From Verrucomicrobiia bacterium (GTDB lineage: Bacteria > Verrucomicrobiota > Verrucomicrobiia > Verrucomicrobiales > DEV007): 37,825 nucleotides of DNA. Below, in pieces: positions 1 to 8,909 of this stretch; the first letter of the stretch is position 1; each line of letters begins with the position of its first letter. The notes under the pieces were generated by a model. It was not told the origin of the DNA and did no database searches. It was given only the letters and a program-made list of their open reading frames with translations. The stretch spans positions 1 through 37,825 of the forward strand of contig JAGRPB010000035.1 in NCBI GenBank assembly GCA_020439945.1. Direction: 5' to 3'. A program made the position numbers and the translations under genes.

Positions 1-117
1 CTCGACTGCTCGCGAAGGATCCGGCCTTGCTCGGTGCTTATCTTTGCCAATTTGGGCGTCGAATCCGGCGCCTTTTCCGGTCGCGAAAGAAAGACCGGAT
101 CGCCTGACCATCGAACC

Positions 118-2004
118 TCAATCGAGGTAGACGAATTCGTTGAGGTTGAACATCGCGAGGCAGAAATCTTCGAGCGAGTGGCTCGCAAGATAGGACCCGA
201 GCAATTCGATTTCCTCGACCGTCGCCTCCCGTCCGAGAATCAGCGGATAAGCGGCGACCACCCGTCCCGAAGTTTCCGGATTCCCATTACGCAATCGCTC
301 GGAAACGTCGGCGGCGATCCGGTGGACGAAGGCATCGTTCCAGAGGGTCAGCGCCTGGGGTGCGGTCGTCGAAACCTGGCGCCGGGGACAACTCTGATTG
401 GCGTCCGGCCGGTCGAACACCTCGAAAAACGGGAAGCGGAGATTCCGCCGCGCAAAGAGGTAAAGGCTCCGGCGATCGTGCTCGCTCGAGTCCTTGGTCA
501 CCGGCCATTGATCCTTCAACAGCGTCGTCGTGATCTCCTCCGGCAACGGCGGCCGAACGCCGGGACCACCCCGCTTCGAGTTCAGTCGCCCTGCGGTCAA
601 CAGCATCGCGTCGCGAATCGCTTCGCCGTCCAAACGACGGCGGTTCTGGCGCGTCAGCAACGCATTGTCCGGGTCAACAGCCAGGCGTTCTGACCAATCC
701 TTGTCAGCATTGGGATCGGAATGGAAGGAAGCCTGTCTCCACGCCCGGGAATTCAGGATCTCCCGATGGAGCGACTTCATCGATCCGCTTTTGATCAAGT
801 TCTCCGCCAGCCAGTCCAGCAATTCCGGATGCGTCGGCCGATCGCCCAGTTTCCCGAAATCCGACGGCGTGCCAACCAACGGCTTGCCGAAATCATGCTG
901 CCAGATCCGGTTGGCCATGACCCGTGCCGTCAACGGATTCTCCGGACGGGTCAGCCATCGGGCCAGGGCGACGCGGCGATCGCCGAAAATCTCACGCGGG
1001 TCCTCGCTCCCGTCGCAGAGGACGCGGGGAAAACCCGGCGCCACTTCAACACCCGGACGCCGAAAATCGCCCCTCACGTAGAGAAATGATTTCGCCACCT
1101 CCGTCGGCTTCGAGGGAAACGAAACCGGAAGACTACGACTTTTGGGCGGTAGCGCGAAATCGTCAAACACGGCCCGAAGCCGATAAAAATCCGCCTGGCT
1201 GATCGGGTCGGTCCGGTGGTCGTGACATTGCGCGCATTCCATCGTCAGACCGAGAAAGGCCGAGCCTACCGCGGAGGTGAGTTCGTTGAGCACGTTGTGC
1301 CGACGCTCCTGCTCCAGATTGATGTCCGGCATGTCGGGACCGGCGAGCAGGAACCCCGTCGCCAGGGCCGCCTCGGACGATTCCGGTTCCAACTCGTCTC
1401 CAGCGATCTGGAGCGCGACAAACCGTTGGAACGAGAGGTCCTCATTGAAGGCACGCACCACCCAGTCCCGGTAGCGCCACGCGTCGCCCCGCACCTTGTC
1501 GTGTTCAAACCCATCGGTCTCGGCGAAGCGCGCCACATCCAGCCAATGCTGCGCCCATCGCTCGCCGTATTCCGGCGTGTCGAGCTGGCGATCCACTTCC
1601 TCCCGCCACGCTTTGTCGGGATCTCGCGCAAACCGGGCGAGAAAAATCCGTCGCTCCTCCAGAGTCGGTGGCAAACCGCGCGCGGTGAAACTCAGGCGGC
1701 GAAGCAGCGTGTCGGGATTCGCTTCAGGCGCAAAATCTTCAATCCTGATTTCCCGAAAACGGTCGAGCAGGAACGCGTCAACCGTTGTCGCAGCCGCCGT
1801 CTCCCGGATCACTGGCGGTTCGGATGGCATGAGTGGTCGAAAGGCCCAAAACCGCCGATCCGATTCGGATAAGCCGGGCTCCTCGTAACCCTTGTCGCCG
1901 CTTTTCTCCGCCGCTCCCGCTGAATTGAGGCCTCCAAGCCAGACCACGCTCAGAATCAACGCCACGAAGGCCCCGACTCGCGCCATTGTCGATCGATTCC
2001 TCAT
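118..2004 (-). CDS. DUF1549/DUF1553 secreted protein (PVC family, no N-terminal cytochrome domain)
   Basis: The 628-aa product has an N-terminal signal/anchor segment (about residues 8-32), then a DUF1549 domain (about 73-285) and a DUF1553 domain (about 335-605). DUF1549 hallmarks are HWLDVARFAETDGFEHD (153-169) and CAQCHDHRTDP (257-267), which contains a CxxCH motif. DUF1553 hallmarks are LDGEAIRDAML and RRQVSTTAPQALTLWND. Family members are usually encoded next to a DUF1501 protein, as here. They are common in Planctomycetes and Verrucomicrobia, where they are suspected to take part in degradation of complex substrates, but the biochemistry is not established. Many relatives carry an extra N-terminal cytochrome-c domain; this one starts almost directly at DUF1549. 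Its start codon overlaps the DUF1501 stop by 4 bp (ATGA), so I infer translational coupling as the second gene of the pair. Function unknown; family assignment is confident. Confidence 0.93.
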   Translation of the reverse strand: MRNRSTMARVGAFVALILSVVWLGGLNSAGAAEKSGDKGYEEPGLSESDRRFWAFRPLMPSEPPVIRETAAATTVDAFLLDRFREIRIEDFAPEANPDTLLRRLSFTARGLPPTLEERRIFLARFARDPDKAWREEVDRQLDTPEYGERWAQHWLDVARFAETDGFEHDKVRGDAWRYRDWVVRAFNEDLSFQRFVALQIAGDELEPESSEAALATGFLLAGPDMPDINLEQERRHNVLNELTSAVGSAFLGLTMECAQCHDHRTDPISQADFYRLRAVFDDFALPPKSRSLPVSFPSKPTEVAKSFLYVRGDFRRPGVEVAPGFPRVLCDGSEDPREIFGDRRVALARWLTRPENPLTARVMANRIWQHDFGKPLVGTPSDFGKLGDRPTHPELLDWLAENLIKSGSMKSLHREILNSRAWRQASFHSDPNADKDWSERLAVDPDNALLTRQNRRRLDGEAIRDAMLLTAGRLNSKRGGPGVRPPLPEEITTTLLKDQWPVTKDSSEHDRRSLYLFARRNLRFPFFEVFDRPDANQSCPRRQVSTTAPQALTLWNDAFVHRIAADVSERLRNGNPETSGRVVAAYPLILGREATVEEIELLGSYLASHSLEDFCLAMFNLNEFVYLD

Positions 2005-3380
2005 GCCAGTAAATCGTGAACCACACGCCCCGCCGTGCCCGTCAACCGGGCTTCGAGACCGTTGTGCAGATAGGTGAGGTGCTCGTGATCGAAACCGAGC
2101 AGATGCAGGATGGTGGCGTGAAGGTCGTTGATGTGAACGGGATCCACCGCCGCCCGCAATCCGAAATCATCCGTCGCGCCATGGGCGTAGCCTCCCTTCA
2201 CGCCCGCACCGGCCAGCACCACGGAGTAACCCCAGGGATTGTGATCGCGGCCCTTCCCCTGCTCGCTCATCGGCATCCGGCCAAACTCGCCACCCCAGAT
2301 CACCAGGGTATCGTCAAGCAACCCTCGACTCCGCAGGTCGCGTAGCAGACCCGCCACCGGACGATCGGTGGCGGCACAGTATTCGCCGTGGTTCTTCGCC
2401 ACATCCTGATGAGCATCCCAGCCGTTCGTGTCGCCCGAGTAAAGTTGGACAAACCGAACGCCCCGTTCCAAGAGCCGACGGGCCAGTAGACAGCGCGTGC
2501 CAAACTCCCGCGTCCGGGGTTGATCGATGCCGTAGAGCTTCTTCGTCGCTTCGCTTTCACCCTCCAGATCCACGATCTCGGGTGCTTCGGTCTGCATGCG
2601 GAAAGCCAATTCGTAGGAGGCAATCCGCGCCGACAACTCGTCATCGAAATCCCGTGCCGCCAGGTGCCGGCGATTGAGTTGCTGCACCAGGTCCAACGTT
2701 TCGCTCCGGTCCACCTCGCCTCCCTCGGCGGGCTTCAGATTCAAGATCGGCGTTCCTCCCGGACGCATCGTCACGCCCTGGTGCGTCGCCGGCAGAAAAC
2801 CACTTCCCCACGCCGGCGGTCCTCCCTTGATGCCGCCCTGAGGATCGGGCATGACGACAAAGGAAGGCATGCTGTCGTTCGCGCTGCCCAGGCCGTAGCT
2901 CACCCAGGCTCCCAGACTCGGCTTACCCATCAGGATAGAGCCCGTGTTCATCTGGTAGACCGACTGAGGGTGATTCACGCTGTCGCCGTGGCACGAGCGA
3001 ATGACGCAGAATTCATCGGCCAGTTGCGCCATCTCGGGTAAGAAATCCGAAATCTCCAGCCCACTCTGCCCCCGCTTCGCGAAGGGCTTGATCTCCGGCA
3101 GCAGCGGATTGCGCGCCACCTTGCGCCGCGTCATCACCTCCCCCACCGAATCCGGCAGCGGTTTGCCCGCGAAACGTTGCAGCGCCGGCTTGGGATCGAA
3201 AAGGTCGACGTGACTCGGGCCGCCGTGCATGAAGAGATAGATCACCCGTTTCGCCCGGGCCGGAAAATGGGCGCCTTGAACTTCGGCCCCACGTCCCAAC
3301 ATCGGCGCCAACGCCAGCATTCCGAAACCTCCGCCCGCCTGGCGGAGGAATTCGCGACGGCCAGAGTACGATCCTCTCAT
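2001..3380 (-). CDS. DUF1501 protein with Tat signal
   Basis: The 459-aa product starts with a twin-arginine type signal (GRREFLRQAGGGFGML), followed by the DUF1501 segment RVIYLFMHGGPSHVDLFDPKP. Later family segments include SVYQMNTGSILMGKPSLGAWVSYGLG and VIWGGEFGRMP. DUF1501 is a sulfatase/alkaline-phosphatase-superfamily-like fold, and members are probably folded in the cytoplasm and exported by Tat. I chose the ATG at 3380, which puts the RR motif about nine residues from the start. A GTG at 3416 would add 12 residues. The gene is first of a two-gene operon with the DUF1549/DUF1553 gene; that co-occurrence is the family's normal context. The substrate is unknown. Confidence 0.93.
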   Translation of the reverse strand: MRGSYSGRREFLRQAGGGFGMLALAPMLGRGAEVQGAHFPARAKRVIYLFMHGGPSHVDLFDPKPALQRFAGKPLPDSVGEVMTRRKVARNPLLPEIKPFAKRGQSGLEISDFLPEMAQLADEFCVIRSCHGDSVNHPQSVYQMNTGSILMGKPSLGAWVSYGLGSANDSMPSFVVMPDPQGGIKGGPPAWGSGFLPATHQGVTMRPGGTPILNLKPAEGGEVDRSETLDLVQQLNRRHLAARDFDDELSARIASYELAFRMQTEAPEIVDLEGESEATKKLYGIDQPRTREFGTRCLLARRLLERGVRFVQLYSGDTNGWDAHQDVAKNHGEYCAATDRPVAGLLRDLRSRGLLDDTLVIWGGEFGRMPMSEQGKGRDHNPWGYSVVLAGAGVKGGYAHGATDDFGLRAAVDPVHINDLHATILHLLGFDHEHLTYLHNGLEARLTGTAGRVVHDLLA

Positions 3381-3443
3381 CGCCCCCGATCCTATCCGCT
3401 TCTCAACCACTCCCACAAGCCCGGAATCCGGCGCGATGGCGGT

Positions 3444-3488
3444 GCCATTTGACCCTGTTGGGTCGCGGACTCAACAGGGTCAAATGGC
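3444..3488. repeat. REP-like perfect inverted repeat, copy 1 (AACAGGGTC family)
   Basis: The arms gccatttgaccctgttg (3444-3460) and caacagggtcaaatggc (3472-3488) are a perfect 17-bp inverted repeat around an 11-nt loop (3461-3471). It lies between divergent genes and has no T-tract, so it is not a conventional terminator. The core gttgggtcgcgga...aacagggt recurs at about 21.33 kb, and a related sequence lies at about 30.55 kb. I infer a dispersed REP/MITE-like element; nothing in the window shows how it moves. Confidence 0.8.
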
Positions 3489-3527
3489 GGCTGGAAGCGG
3501 CCGGATTCAGGGCTAGTCTTCGAGACT

Positions 3528-3731
3528 ATGAGAATAATTCACTTCGATGATACGGTGATCGTGCTCGACAACATCACCCGCGTCAGTTTTGAGGAAAACG
3601 ACACTTCCATCGTGGCCGACAATCGCTGCCTGATCTACTTCGTGGGAAGCGGGGCGGATCCCTTCGTGGTGCGCGGAGAGAAGGCAAAACCCGTCTTCGA
3701 TCGCCTCCTGGAGTCGCTTCAAAGTGACTGA
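3528..3731 (+). CDS. Small hypothetical protein, 67 aa
   Basis: The ORF starts MRIIHFDDTVIVLDNITRVS and ends in a predicted helix (KPVFDRLLESLQ). The alternation of hydrophobic and polar residues suggests a small beta-sheet domain (V-x-x-I-x-x-V-x-F, then L-I-Y-F-V-G) followed by one helix. It has no signal peptide or membrane segment and is predicted cytoplasmic. I do not recognise the family. The plus-strand reading is preferred over an antisense ORF because it has a plausible fold pattern, and it is followed closely by another plus-strand gene. No clear ribosome-binding site precedes the ATG. Confidence 0.6.
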   Translation: MRIIHFDDTVIVLDNITRVSFEENDTSIVADNRCLIYFVGSGADPFVVRGEKAKPVFDRLLESLQSD

Positions 3732-3806
3732 ACGGATAGGCAAAATGAAAGGATTCGAAGGAAAATCAGCTTTTCCCGACCTTCAGCCTGTGGTAGAGCC
3801 ACCATC

Positions 3807-4382
3807 ATGAGCCGAGAAATCACCGTTCCCCTTTTCTTTTCCGGCGCACTGATGGTCGCGTTGTCGACCACCGGATGCGGCATGTTCAATCGTGCCCCGG
3901 ATCCGATCGCGCCAGTGCCCACTGCCGTTCAGGAGCCGGCGTCCGCCGAAGCGCCGGCCGCCACCAACACGCCCGCTCCGGAACCGTTTTCGCTGAAAGA
4001 GGGCGAGCAACTGTTGCCCTACAAGGTGCAGAAAGGCGACTCGCTCTGGGAATTGGCCCAGAAATACAACACGCGAGTGTCGCGGATCAAAGCGGCGAAT
4101 AATCTCCAAAGCGACATGATCGTCGAAGGCCGCACGTTGCAAATTCCGACCAAAGGCGCGGCCCCGGCCGCCCCGGCGGCGGCGACACCGGCTCCGGCTC
4201 CCATGACGACGCCGCAGACGGCGCCCACGCCCGCGCCTACGCTGGTGCCAGCCCCCACTCCGGCTCCCGCGCCCGCACCGGCTGCCCCGGCGCCTTCGCA
4301 GCCTTCCTTGAATTTCGGTACTCCGGCTCCCGCCGGCGGCGGCAGCGCCCCTGCCGGCAACGGATTGAAGATCCAGGATTGA
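3807..4382 (+). CDS. LysM-domain envelope protein with Pro/Ala-rich tail
   Basis: The 191-aa product has an N-terminal export signal ending in a possible weak lipobox (LSTTGC, Cys24). A LysM domain covers about residues 71-115: LLPYKVQKGDSLWELAQKYN, then the NNL and QIP motifs. From residue 117 it becomes a low-complexity Pro/Ala tail ending in a Gly-rich stretch. LysM domains bind the glycan strand of peptidoglycan, so I infer a periplasmic, peptidoglycan-binding and possibly lipid-anchored protein; the tail would act as a flexible spacer. No catalytic domain is present. It converges on the gene ending at 4401 with only 18 bp between them. Confidence 0.88.
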   Translation: MSREITVPLFFSGALMVALSTTGCGMFNRAPDPIAPVPTAVQEPASAEAPAATNTPAPEPFSLKEGEQLLPYKVQKGDSLWELAQKYNTRVSRIKAANNLQSDMIVEGRTLQIPTKGAAPAAPAAATPAPAPMTTPQTAPTPAPTLVPAPTPAPAPAPAAPAPSQPSLNFGTPAPAGGGSAPAGNGLKIQD

Positions 4383-4400
4383 AATAGTCCCGGGCTCTGA

Positions 4401-4853
4401 CTACGCCGGGGACCATCCCGGCGTGGCGCTCCCGGGATTGGGTTCGGAGCCGGACACGCCGGGATCTCTTTCGCCCTCGGGCTCGGACTCCGTGGACTGA
4501 CGGCATTTCTCCGCCACGGAGACTCCGGCTTTTTGTCCGGCGGTGACGCCTTCGTCCCAGCCCTGATTGACGCATTCGGGAGCGATCTCGCGAGCGATGG
4601 CGGCGCCGAATCCGATCAGGTAGGCAGCGCCCCAGGCGAGATCGTGAAAGCCACGGGCAAATTCCTCCCTGGTTTTCGGGACTGCCTGCTTCGCGGCCTC
4701 CCTGGCATCGGCGGCGCCCGCGTTCCAAGCGCGTTTCACCGCCGCTCCCAAGTCGGCGAAGGCTTCGCGACTTTCAGGTCGGGGAGATTGATCGCGGGCG
4801 TTTTCCGCGCTCTCGGATTCGTTGCTGTGGTCGGTTGAATTGGGTTCGTTCAT
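4401..4853 (-). CDS. Hypothetical Ala-rich acidic protein, 150 aa
   Basis: I do not recognise this protein. Residues 1-28 are hydrophilic and acidic with many Ser and Asn. Residues about 29-110 are Ala-rich and likely helical, with a mildly hydrophobic stretch (DLAWGAAYLIGFGAAIARE) that could be membrane-associated or a buried amphipathic helix. The C-terminal 35 residues are Pro/Gly/Ser/Glu-rich and probably disordered. It has no signal peptide, and no Shine-Dalgarno sequence precedes the ATG at 4853. The gene is convergent with the LysM gene. A GC-rich hairpin (acgccggg 4403-4410 with cccggcgt 4417-4424) sits over the last codons and could help separate the two transcripts. Confidence 0.6.
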   Translation of the reverse strand: MNEPNSTDHSNESESAENARDQSPRPESREAFADLGAAVKRAWNAGAADAREAAKQAVPKTREEFARGFHDLAWGAAYLIGFGAAIAREIAPECVNQGWDEGVTAGQKAGVSVAEKCRQSTESEPEGERDPGVSGSEPNPGSATPGWSPA

Positions 4854-5008
4854 GATGTCGAGTTTGGTTTGGCGATTTCAAAATGGTCCGCCGGGGGGCA
4901 TTTTGCCACTACAATGGAGTGACGAAATTATAGGGCCACCGCGTCTTTGAGCTTGCCTGACTGTCTCCCGATGAGGAGCTTGTGGGAAGTGCAGAGGAAA
5001 ACGCGATC

Positions 5009-5926
5009 ATGACTCCCGCGCAGGCCCAACTGTTGAAATGGTTTCGCGACCATGCGGCTAAGATGGCGGCCTCGGGCGATCGCAAGCGCGCGCTCAAGGT
5101 GATTCACGGCGCGCTCGATTTCGCCAAACGCCAGGCGGACGTCAATAAAGGCGAAGGCCGTCTGCTTTTCTCAGTGTTGTTGGATGCGGGCGGCATGCTC
5201 CTTCACGCGGGCAAGGGCGGCGAGGCGGCGAACTGCCTGAGACAGGCGCTGGACCTGGGTGACGAGGAAAAGGTGTCCCTCACGCTGGAGGAACTGGCCG
5301 AAACCAGACAACGTCTCGGGTCGGCCCTCGATCTGGTGGGAGACGAGGAAGGCGCGGCGGAACAATACGAAGCCAGCCTGGCGCTACTCGACGAACGGGA
5401 GGAGCCTCCGTGGGATTCGATCGCTCACCTGGCGAACAACCTGGGAATGATTCGCCGGAACCAGGGACGCTTCGAGGAAGCGGCGGCGCTCTACCGCCGG
5501 GCGCAGGAGATTTTCGAGGCACTCGGGGAAAGTCACGCCACGGATCTGGCCACCATCTGCAACAACCAGGGATCACTGTTCTGGGCGTGGGATCAACCCG
5601 AGCTGGCGCGAGATTTTCACCTCACCGCCTTGAAACTGAGGCGGGATCATCTGCCCGACCAGGATCCCGACATCGGACAATCCGCCTGCAACCTGGCGGC
5701 CGTTTATCATGACCTCGGTGATTTCGAGAAAGCCGGCAGAAACTATGAACGTGCCCTGGCCATCCTGAAACGCAATCTTCGCGAGGATCCGGACACCTAC
5801 GAGATCGTGGCCAGCAACTACGCCGCCATGCTGGAGGAATCCGGACAGGAAACCAGGGCGGCACGTCTGCGACAGCAGACCGGGAAGCGGGTCACCAAGG
5901 CGCGACGAGTGCGGGAGAATTCGTAG
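5009..5926 (+). CDS. TPR-repeat protein (kinesin-light-chain-like TPRs)
   Basis: The 305-aa product is almost entirely tetratricopeptide-like helical repeats, for example LANNLGMIRRNQGRFEEAAA, CNNQGSLFWAWDQPELARDF and CNLAAVYHDLGDFEKAGRNY. The about 42-residue spacing is the kinesin-light-chain/TPR_10-12 type. TPR arrays are protein-interaction scaffolds. There is no signal peptide or enzymatic domain, so a cytoplasmic adaptor is the most that can be said. I chose the ATG at 5009 because GAGGAAA lies just upstream (4994-5000), one of very few convincing ribosome-binding sites in this window. A GTG at 4982 would add nine residues and lose that signal. It is convergent with ppa. Confidence 0.85.
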   Translation: MTPAQAQLLKWFRDHAAKMAASGDRKRALKVIHGALDFAKRQADVNKGEGRLLFSVLLDAGGMLLHAGKGGEAANCLRQALDLGDEEKVSLTLEELAETRQRLGSALDLVGDEEGAAEQYEASLALLDEREEPPWDSIAHLANNLGMIRRNQGRFEEAAALYRRAQEIFEALGESHATDLATICNNQGSLFWAWDQPELARDFHLTALKLRRDHLPDQDPDIGQSACNLAAVYHDLGDFEKAGRNYERALAILKRNLREDPDTYEIVASNYAAMLEESGQETRAARLRQQTGKRVTKARRVRENS

Positions 5927-5945
5927 GCCGAAGCTCTCTCCCGTC

Positions 5946-6557
5946 TCATCCCCCGAACTCCTCCTCGTAGTCGGTCATGGCGGCGCGAATGACGTTCTCC
6001 GCCTGCTCACGCCCGTAGGCGGGCCCGATGGAGACATCCGCCTCGCGACCGGGAATCAACTTGTAGGTCAGGAAGTAGTGCCGCAGTCGTTCGACCAGCA
6101 CGGGCGGCAGTTCCGAAATGTCCTGGGTGTCCCGCCAGACGGTGTCGTTGAGGAGGACGGCGATGATCTTGTCGTCCGCCTCGCCACCGTCCAGCATCGG
6201 CAGTCCGCCGACGACCCTGGCACCGACGATGATTTCTCCCCGGGAAATGGGACGCTCGGAGAGGACACAGATGTCGAGCGGATCGCCATCACCACAAGCG
6301 GCCCCTTCCATGAGATGGCCCACGCGATCTCCGCAGTACGTGCGCGGAATAAAACCGTAGAGGGACGGTGGCTGCGAGGAGGTGCGCTGGGGACGATCCA
6401 CCCGGATGTAGCCGGTTTCCTTGTCGATCTCGTATTTCACCAGATCGAAAGGCGTGAGTTCGATGTAGGCGTGAACCTCCGAGGGTGGTTTCGGCCCGAT
6501 CTCCAATCCGTGCCACGGATGGGGACGCCAACGATAGAAGGGAGAGGGAAAATTCAT
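5946..6557 (-). CDS. ppa: Soluble inorganic pyrophosphatase, family I (PVC type)
   Basis: The 203-aa enzyme hydrolyses pyrophosphate to two phosphates in the cytoplasm and pulls biosynthetic reactions forward. The family signature DGDPLDI is at residues 90-96. KYEIDKETG (41-49), LYGFIPRTY (66-74), ADDKIIAV (127-134) and HYFLTYK (160-166) supply the expected Lys, Tyr and Asp active-site and Mg2+ positions. The N-terminal PWHG and the [14 protein letters not shown] and HYFLTYK segments resemble chlamydial Ppa as I remember it, more than E. coli Ppa. That supports a PVC origin. The gene stands alone, convergent with the TPR gene. The same window also encodes a membrane pyrophosphatase at 35325-37523. 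Confidence 0.96.
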   Translation of the reverse strand: MNFPSPFYRWRPHPWHGLEIGPKPPSEVHAYIELTPFDLVKYEIDKETGYIRVDRPQRTSSQPPSLYGFIPRTYCGDRVGHLMEGAACGDGDPLDICVLSERPISRGEIIVGARVVGGLPMLDGGEADDKIIAVLLNDTVWRDTQDISELPPVLVERLRHYFLTYKLIPGREADVSIGPAYGREQAENVIRAAMTDYEEEFGG

Positions 6558-6696
6558 GGAACCAAGTTTCGCAAAGCGGGTCTAAACCCGGCTGGTAACT
6601 CGGTCGAGCATTGGCGAACAAAATGCAAGAAACCGCTCTCCCCGCGGAGAACGATCCGAGGGAAATCGGTGGGTCGCGAACAAATGACGCGGTGAC

Positions 6697-7134
6697 TCAG
6701 GGCGTGCCCACATCCCAGAGACCGTCGCTGGTCGAATCCGAGGGATCGTAGGTGCTGGAGCCGGATTTCGCCACGGGCGGAATCACATTGAAATCGACCG
6801 TGAGTGTCGATCCATCGAGCGATTCGAGAGTCGGCATCGCGGTGGCGCTGTTGGACATGTAGGGCAGCAGCTCGGCCTCGGTCACCCCGCTGATGCTGTC
6901 GGTGGGGTGATCGGCGAGGTAGCTCTTTTGAGCCATGTAGACGGTCCGCAGTTCCAGTGACGCGTCACGGGCAAGTTTCCAATCGCCCACTCCAGACGCG
7001 GAGAAAACGATGATGGACGCGAGGGCCATCATGATGGCCATGGTCACGGAAAGTTCGATGATCGTCATGCCATGAGTGGGGCGTGAGCGACCTCGAATCT
7101 CCTTTCCGGGAAGGGTTCGAGTTGAATCTTTCAT
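6697..7134 (-). CDS. Type IV pilin-like / pseudopilin, last gene of the pilus core operon
   Basis: From the ATG at 7134 the product is 145 aa. A class III prepilin signal is present: a basic leader ending in THG (Gly22), then MTIIELSVTMAIM with Glu at +5 of the mature protein, and a hydrophobic helix that would anchor it in the membrane before pilus assembly. The globular part is short and Ser/Thr/Asp-rich. A prepilin peptidase should cut after Gly22; none is encoded in this window. A TTG start at 7167 is possible but less attractive. The gene follows the small membrane-protein gene and is last in the minus-strand run. It could be a minor pilin or a GspG/H-like pseudopilin. Confidence 0.85.
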   Translation of the reverse strand: MKDSTRTLPGKEIRGRSRPTHGMTIIELSVTMAIMMALASIIVFSASGVGDWKLARDASLELRTVYMAQKSYLADHPTDSISGVTEAELLPYMSNSATAMPTLESLDGSTLTVDFNVIPPVAKSGSSTYDPSDSTSDGLWDVGTP

Positions 7135-7179
7135 TTTTGGAGGCACTTGGTTGTTGGGGTTGGGCAATACCGCCCGGGG

Positions 7180-7656
7180 TCACTTCACCCGATCGATTTC
7201 GACCATCGATTCGCGCTTGTGGAAAACTTTCACATCATCCGAATCCTTGGCTTCCACCATCTCTTCGACGACTTCATCCTCCGCCAGGAGATAGGCGAGC
7301 AGCCTCTGTGGGAGACCAGAGAAGGCAATGATCAGGGCACTCACGGCCAGACCGATCCAGATACAGCGAAAGGTGAAGCTTTTGTGGGGGTTGTTGAGGA
7401 AGCGCGCATACCAGACCCTCTTGTCCTCGATCCGGGAAGTGTAGGTCACATTCTGTTTGCGCATCTCCTCGACGACGCCCTTCAGCACGTCGTCTGAAGT
7501 GGTCGACAATTTATAGAGAAATCGACCTCCACTCTCTTCGGGAGCCTCTTCAACGGTGAGCTCCGGAGGGAGATCGGCGGGCAGCGTGTTGCAATAAACA
7601 CGCGTGATATAAACGAATCTGCGGCGAAGCCACCGGTCCAGGGGTGTCTGTTGCAT
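7180..7656 (-). CDS. Pilus-locus membrane protein of unknown function, 158 aa
   Basis: I do not recognise a family. Residues 1-96 are hydrophilic and likely cytoplasmic, starting with a basic patch (RWLRRRF). A single hydrophobic helix spans about 98-116 (CIWIGLAVSALIIAFSGL), and an acidic C-terminal tail (EDEVVEEMVEAKDSDD) follows. It sits between the PilC/GspF gene (52 bp upstream) and a pseudopilin gene (46 bp downstream) on the same strand. I infer an accessory part of the assembly platform, perhaps a lineage-specific partner of PilC. The start has no clear ribosome-binding site. Confidence 0.75.
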   Translation of the reverse strand: MQQTPLDRWLRRRFVYITRVYCNTLPADLPPELTVEEAPEESGGRFLYKLSTTSDDVLKGVVEEMRKQNVTYTSRIEDKRVWYARFLNNPHKSFTFRCIWIGLAVSALIIAFSGLPQRLLAYLLAEDEVVEEMVEAKDSDDVKVFHKRESMVEIDRVK

Positions 7657-7708
7657 GTCTGTGTGCGGTCAGGGTTCAAAAAAGGGATTCGAAGAGCGGA
7701 ATCGATCG

Positions 7709-8884
7709 CTACATGGCGCTGTTCATCATCCGTGGGCCCATCAGGAAAATCGGAAGGAAGGCGCCGATGAAAACCATCGAAATCAGAAGAGAGGCAAACA
7801 CCAGCGAGGCGAAGTTCACCGCGGCGGTGAACTCGTTGACCAACTGGTTCACGTCCTCCTCATACATGTTCACCAGCAGCCCCAGCTGGGCATCCAGAGA
7901 AGACGATCGCTCACCGATGCCGATCATGTGGGCGACCTGGGCGTCGCAGGAAGTGAATTTCCGGATCGCTTCCGAGAACGGCAAGCCGGATGACTGATAG
8001 CGGATGCCGGCATCGATCAATTCCTGGAACATGGGGGTTCCTTTCAGGGAGGCCGCGGCGATCTGAATCGATTTCGCCAGGGTGATGCCGTTGGCGTGGA
8101 GCATGTTGAGCGTTCCCAGGAAAAGCATCTGCCTCATGCCCATGATCAATTGTCTCAACAGGCGCCACTTTGACATCGCCATGCTGATGACAAAGTTCCG
8201 CACCTTTTCCACGAACAGGAAGGTGCAGACAACGCTGGCCATTCCGATCACAAAGAACGGCCACACCTTTTTCACCACGTGACTGATCTTGAAAAGCTGC
8301 TTGGAAAAGTTGTCGGGCTCCTGTTTCACGTCGGAAAGCAGCCCCTCGACTTCAGGAACGATCTTGAGCTGAGCGATGATGAAGAGTCCAATCAGCGCAC
8401 AGATGATGATACTGGGAAGGATCGTCGCCTTCCGCATCTTGGCGCGGAACTCCGCCTCCTTCTGCAAGCGATGTGAGATCGAATCGAAGGCCTTGTGGAT
8501 CTGTCCCGAGTCCGTTCCGGCTCTCACCAAACTGACGAACTTGTCATCGAATTTCTTCGTCTTCGCGAAAGCGACATAAGTCGGCGCGCCGGCGTCGATC
8601 TCGCTTTTCACATCCAGCAAAGTCCGACGAATCTCGGCATTGGGGTGCCCCTGGGCGTAGTATTTGAGGGCATCCGACGTGTTGATCTGCGCTTTCAGCA
8701 TCGACGCCATGCCGCGGCAGAATTTGATCAATTCCTTTTTGGGGAACTTGCTCTTCCGCTTCTGGTTGGAAAAAAGATCGTTCTTCTCCGCGTTCGGTCC
8801 CATCTTCATGGCACGCGCCTGCAGCGCAGCCTGGGCCGGACTGAGGGAGGCCTGATCTTCCATCTCTTGCTTCATCGCTTTCAT
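7709..8884 (-). CDS. pilC: Type IV pilus / T2SS inner-membrane platform protein (PilC/GspF family)
   Basis: The 391-aa product has the duplicated GspF/T2SSF architecture. A cytoplasmic helical domain covers about residues 48-150 (KELIKFCRGMASMLKAQINT). Membrane helices lie near 153-175 and 207-225, a second T2SSF copy follows at about 250-355 (FLGTLNMLHANGITLAKSIQ), and a final helix is at about 358-382. PilC proteins form the inner-membrane platform whose rotation by PilB is thought to drive pilus extension. The roughly 45-residue N-terminal extension is hydrophilic and slightly odd. The gene follows pilB by 25 bp. An A-rich run (8891-8898) rather than a Shine-Dalgarno sequence precedes its ATG. 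Confidence 0.95.
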   Translation of the reverse strand: MKAMKQEMEDQASLSPAQAALQARAMKMGPNAEKNDLFSNQKRKSKFPKKELIKFCRGMASMLKAQINTSDALKYYAQGHPNAEIRRTLLDVKSEIDAGAPTYVAFAKTKKFDDKFVSLVRAGTDSGQIHKAFDSISHRLQKEAEFRAKMRKATILPSIIICALIGLFIIAQLKIVPEVEGLLSDVKQEPDNFSKQLFKISHVVKKVWPFFVIGMASVVCTFLFVEKVRNFVISMAMSKWRLLRQLIMGMRQMLFLGTLNMLHANGITLAKSIQIAAASLKGTPMFQELIDAGIRYQSSGLPFSEAIRKFTSCDAQVAHMIGIGERSSSLDAQLGLLVNMYEEDVNQLVNEFTAAVNFASLVFASLLISMVFIGAFLPIFLMGPRMMNSAM

Positions 8885-8909
8885 TGGACGAAAAAAAATA
8901 AATTCCGGG

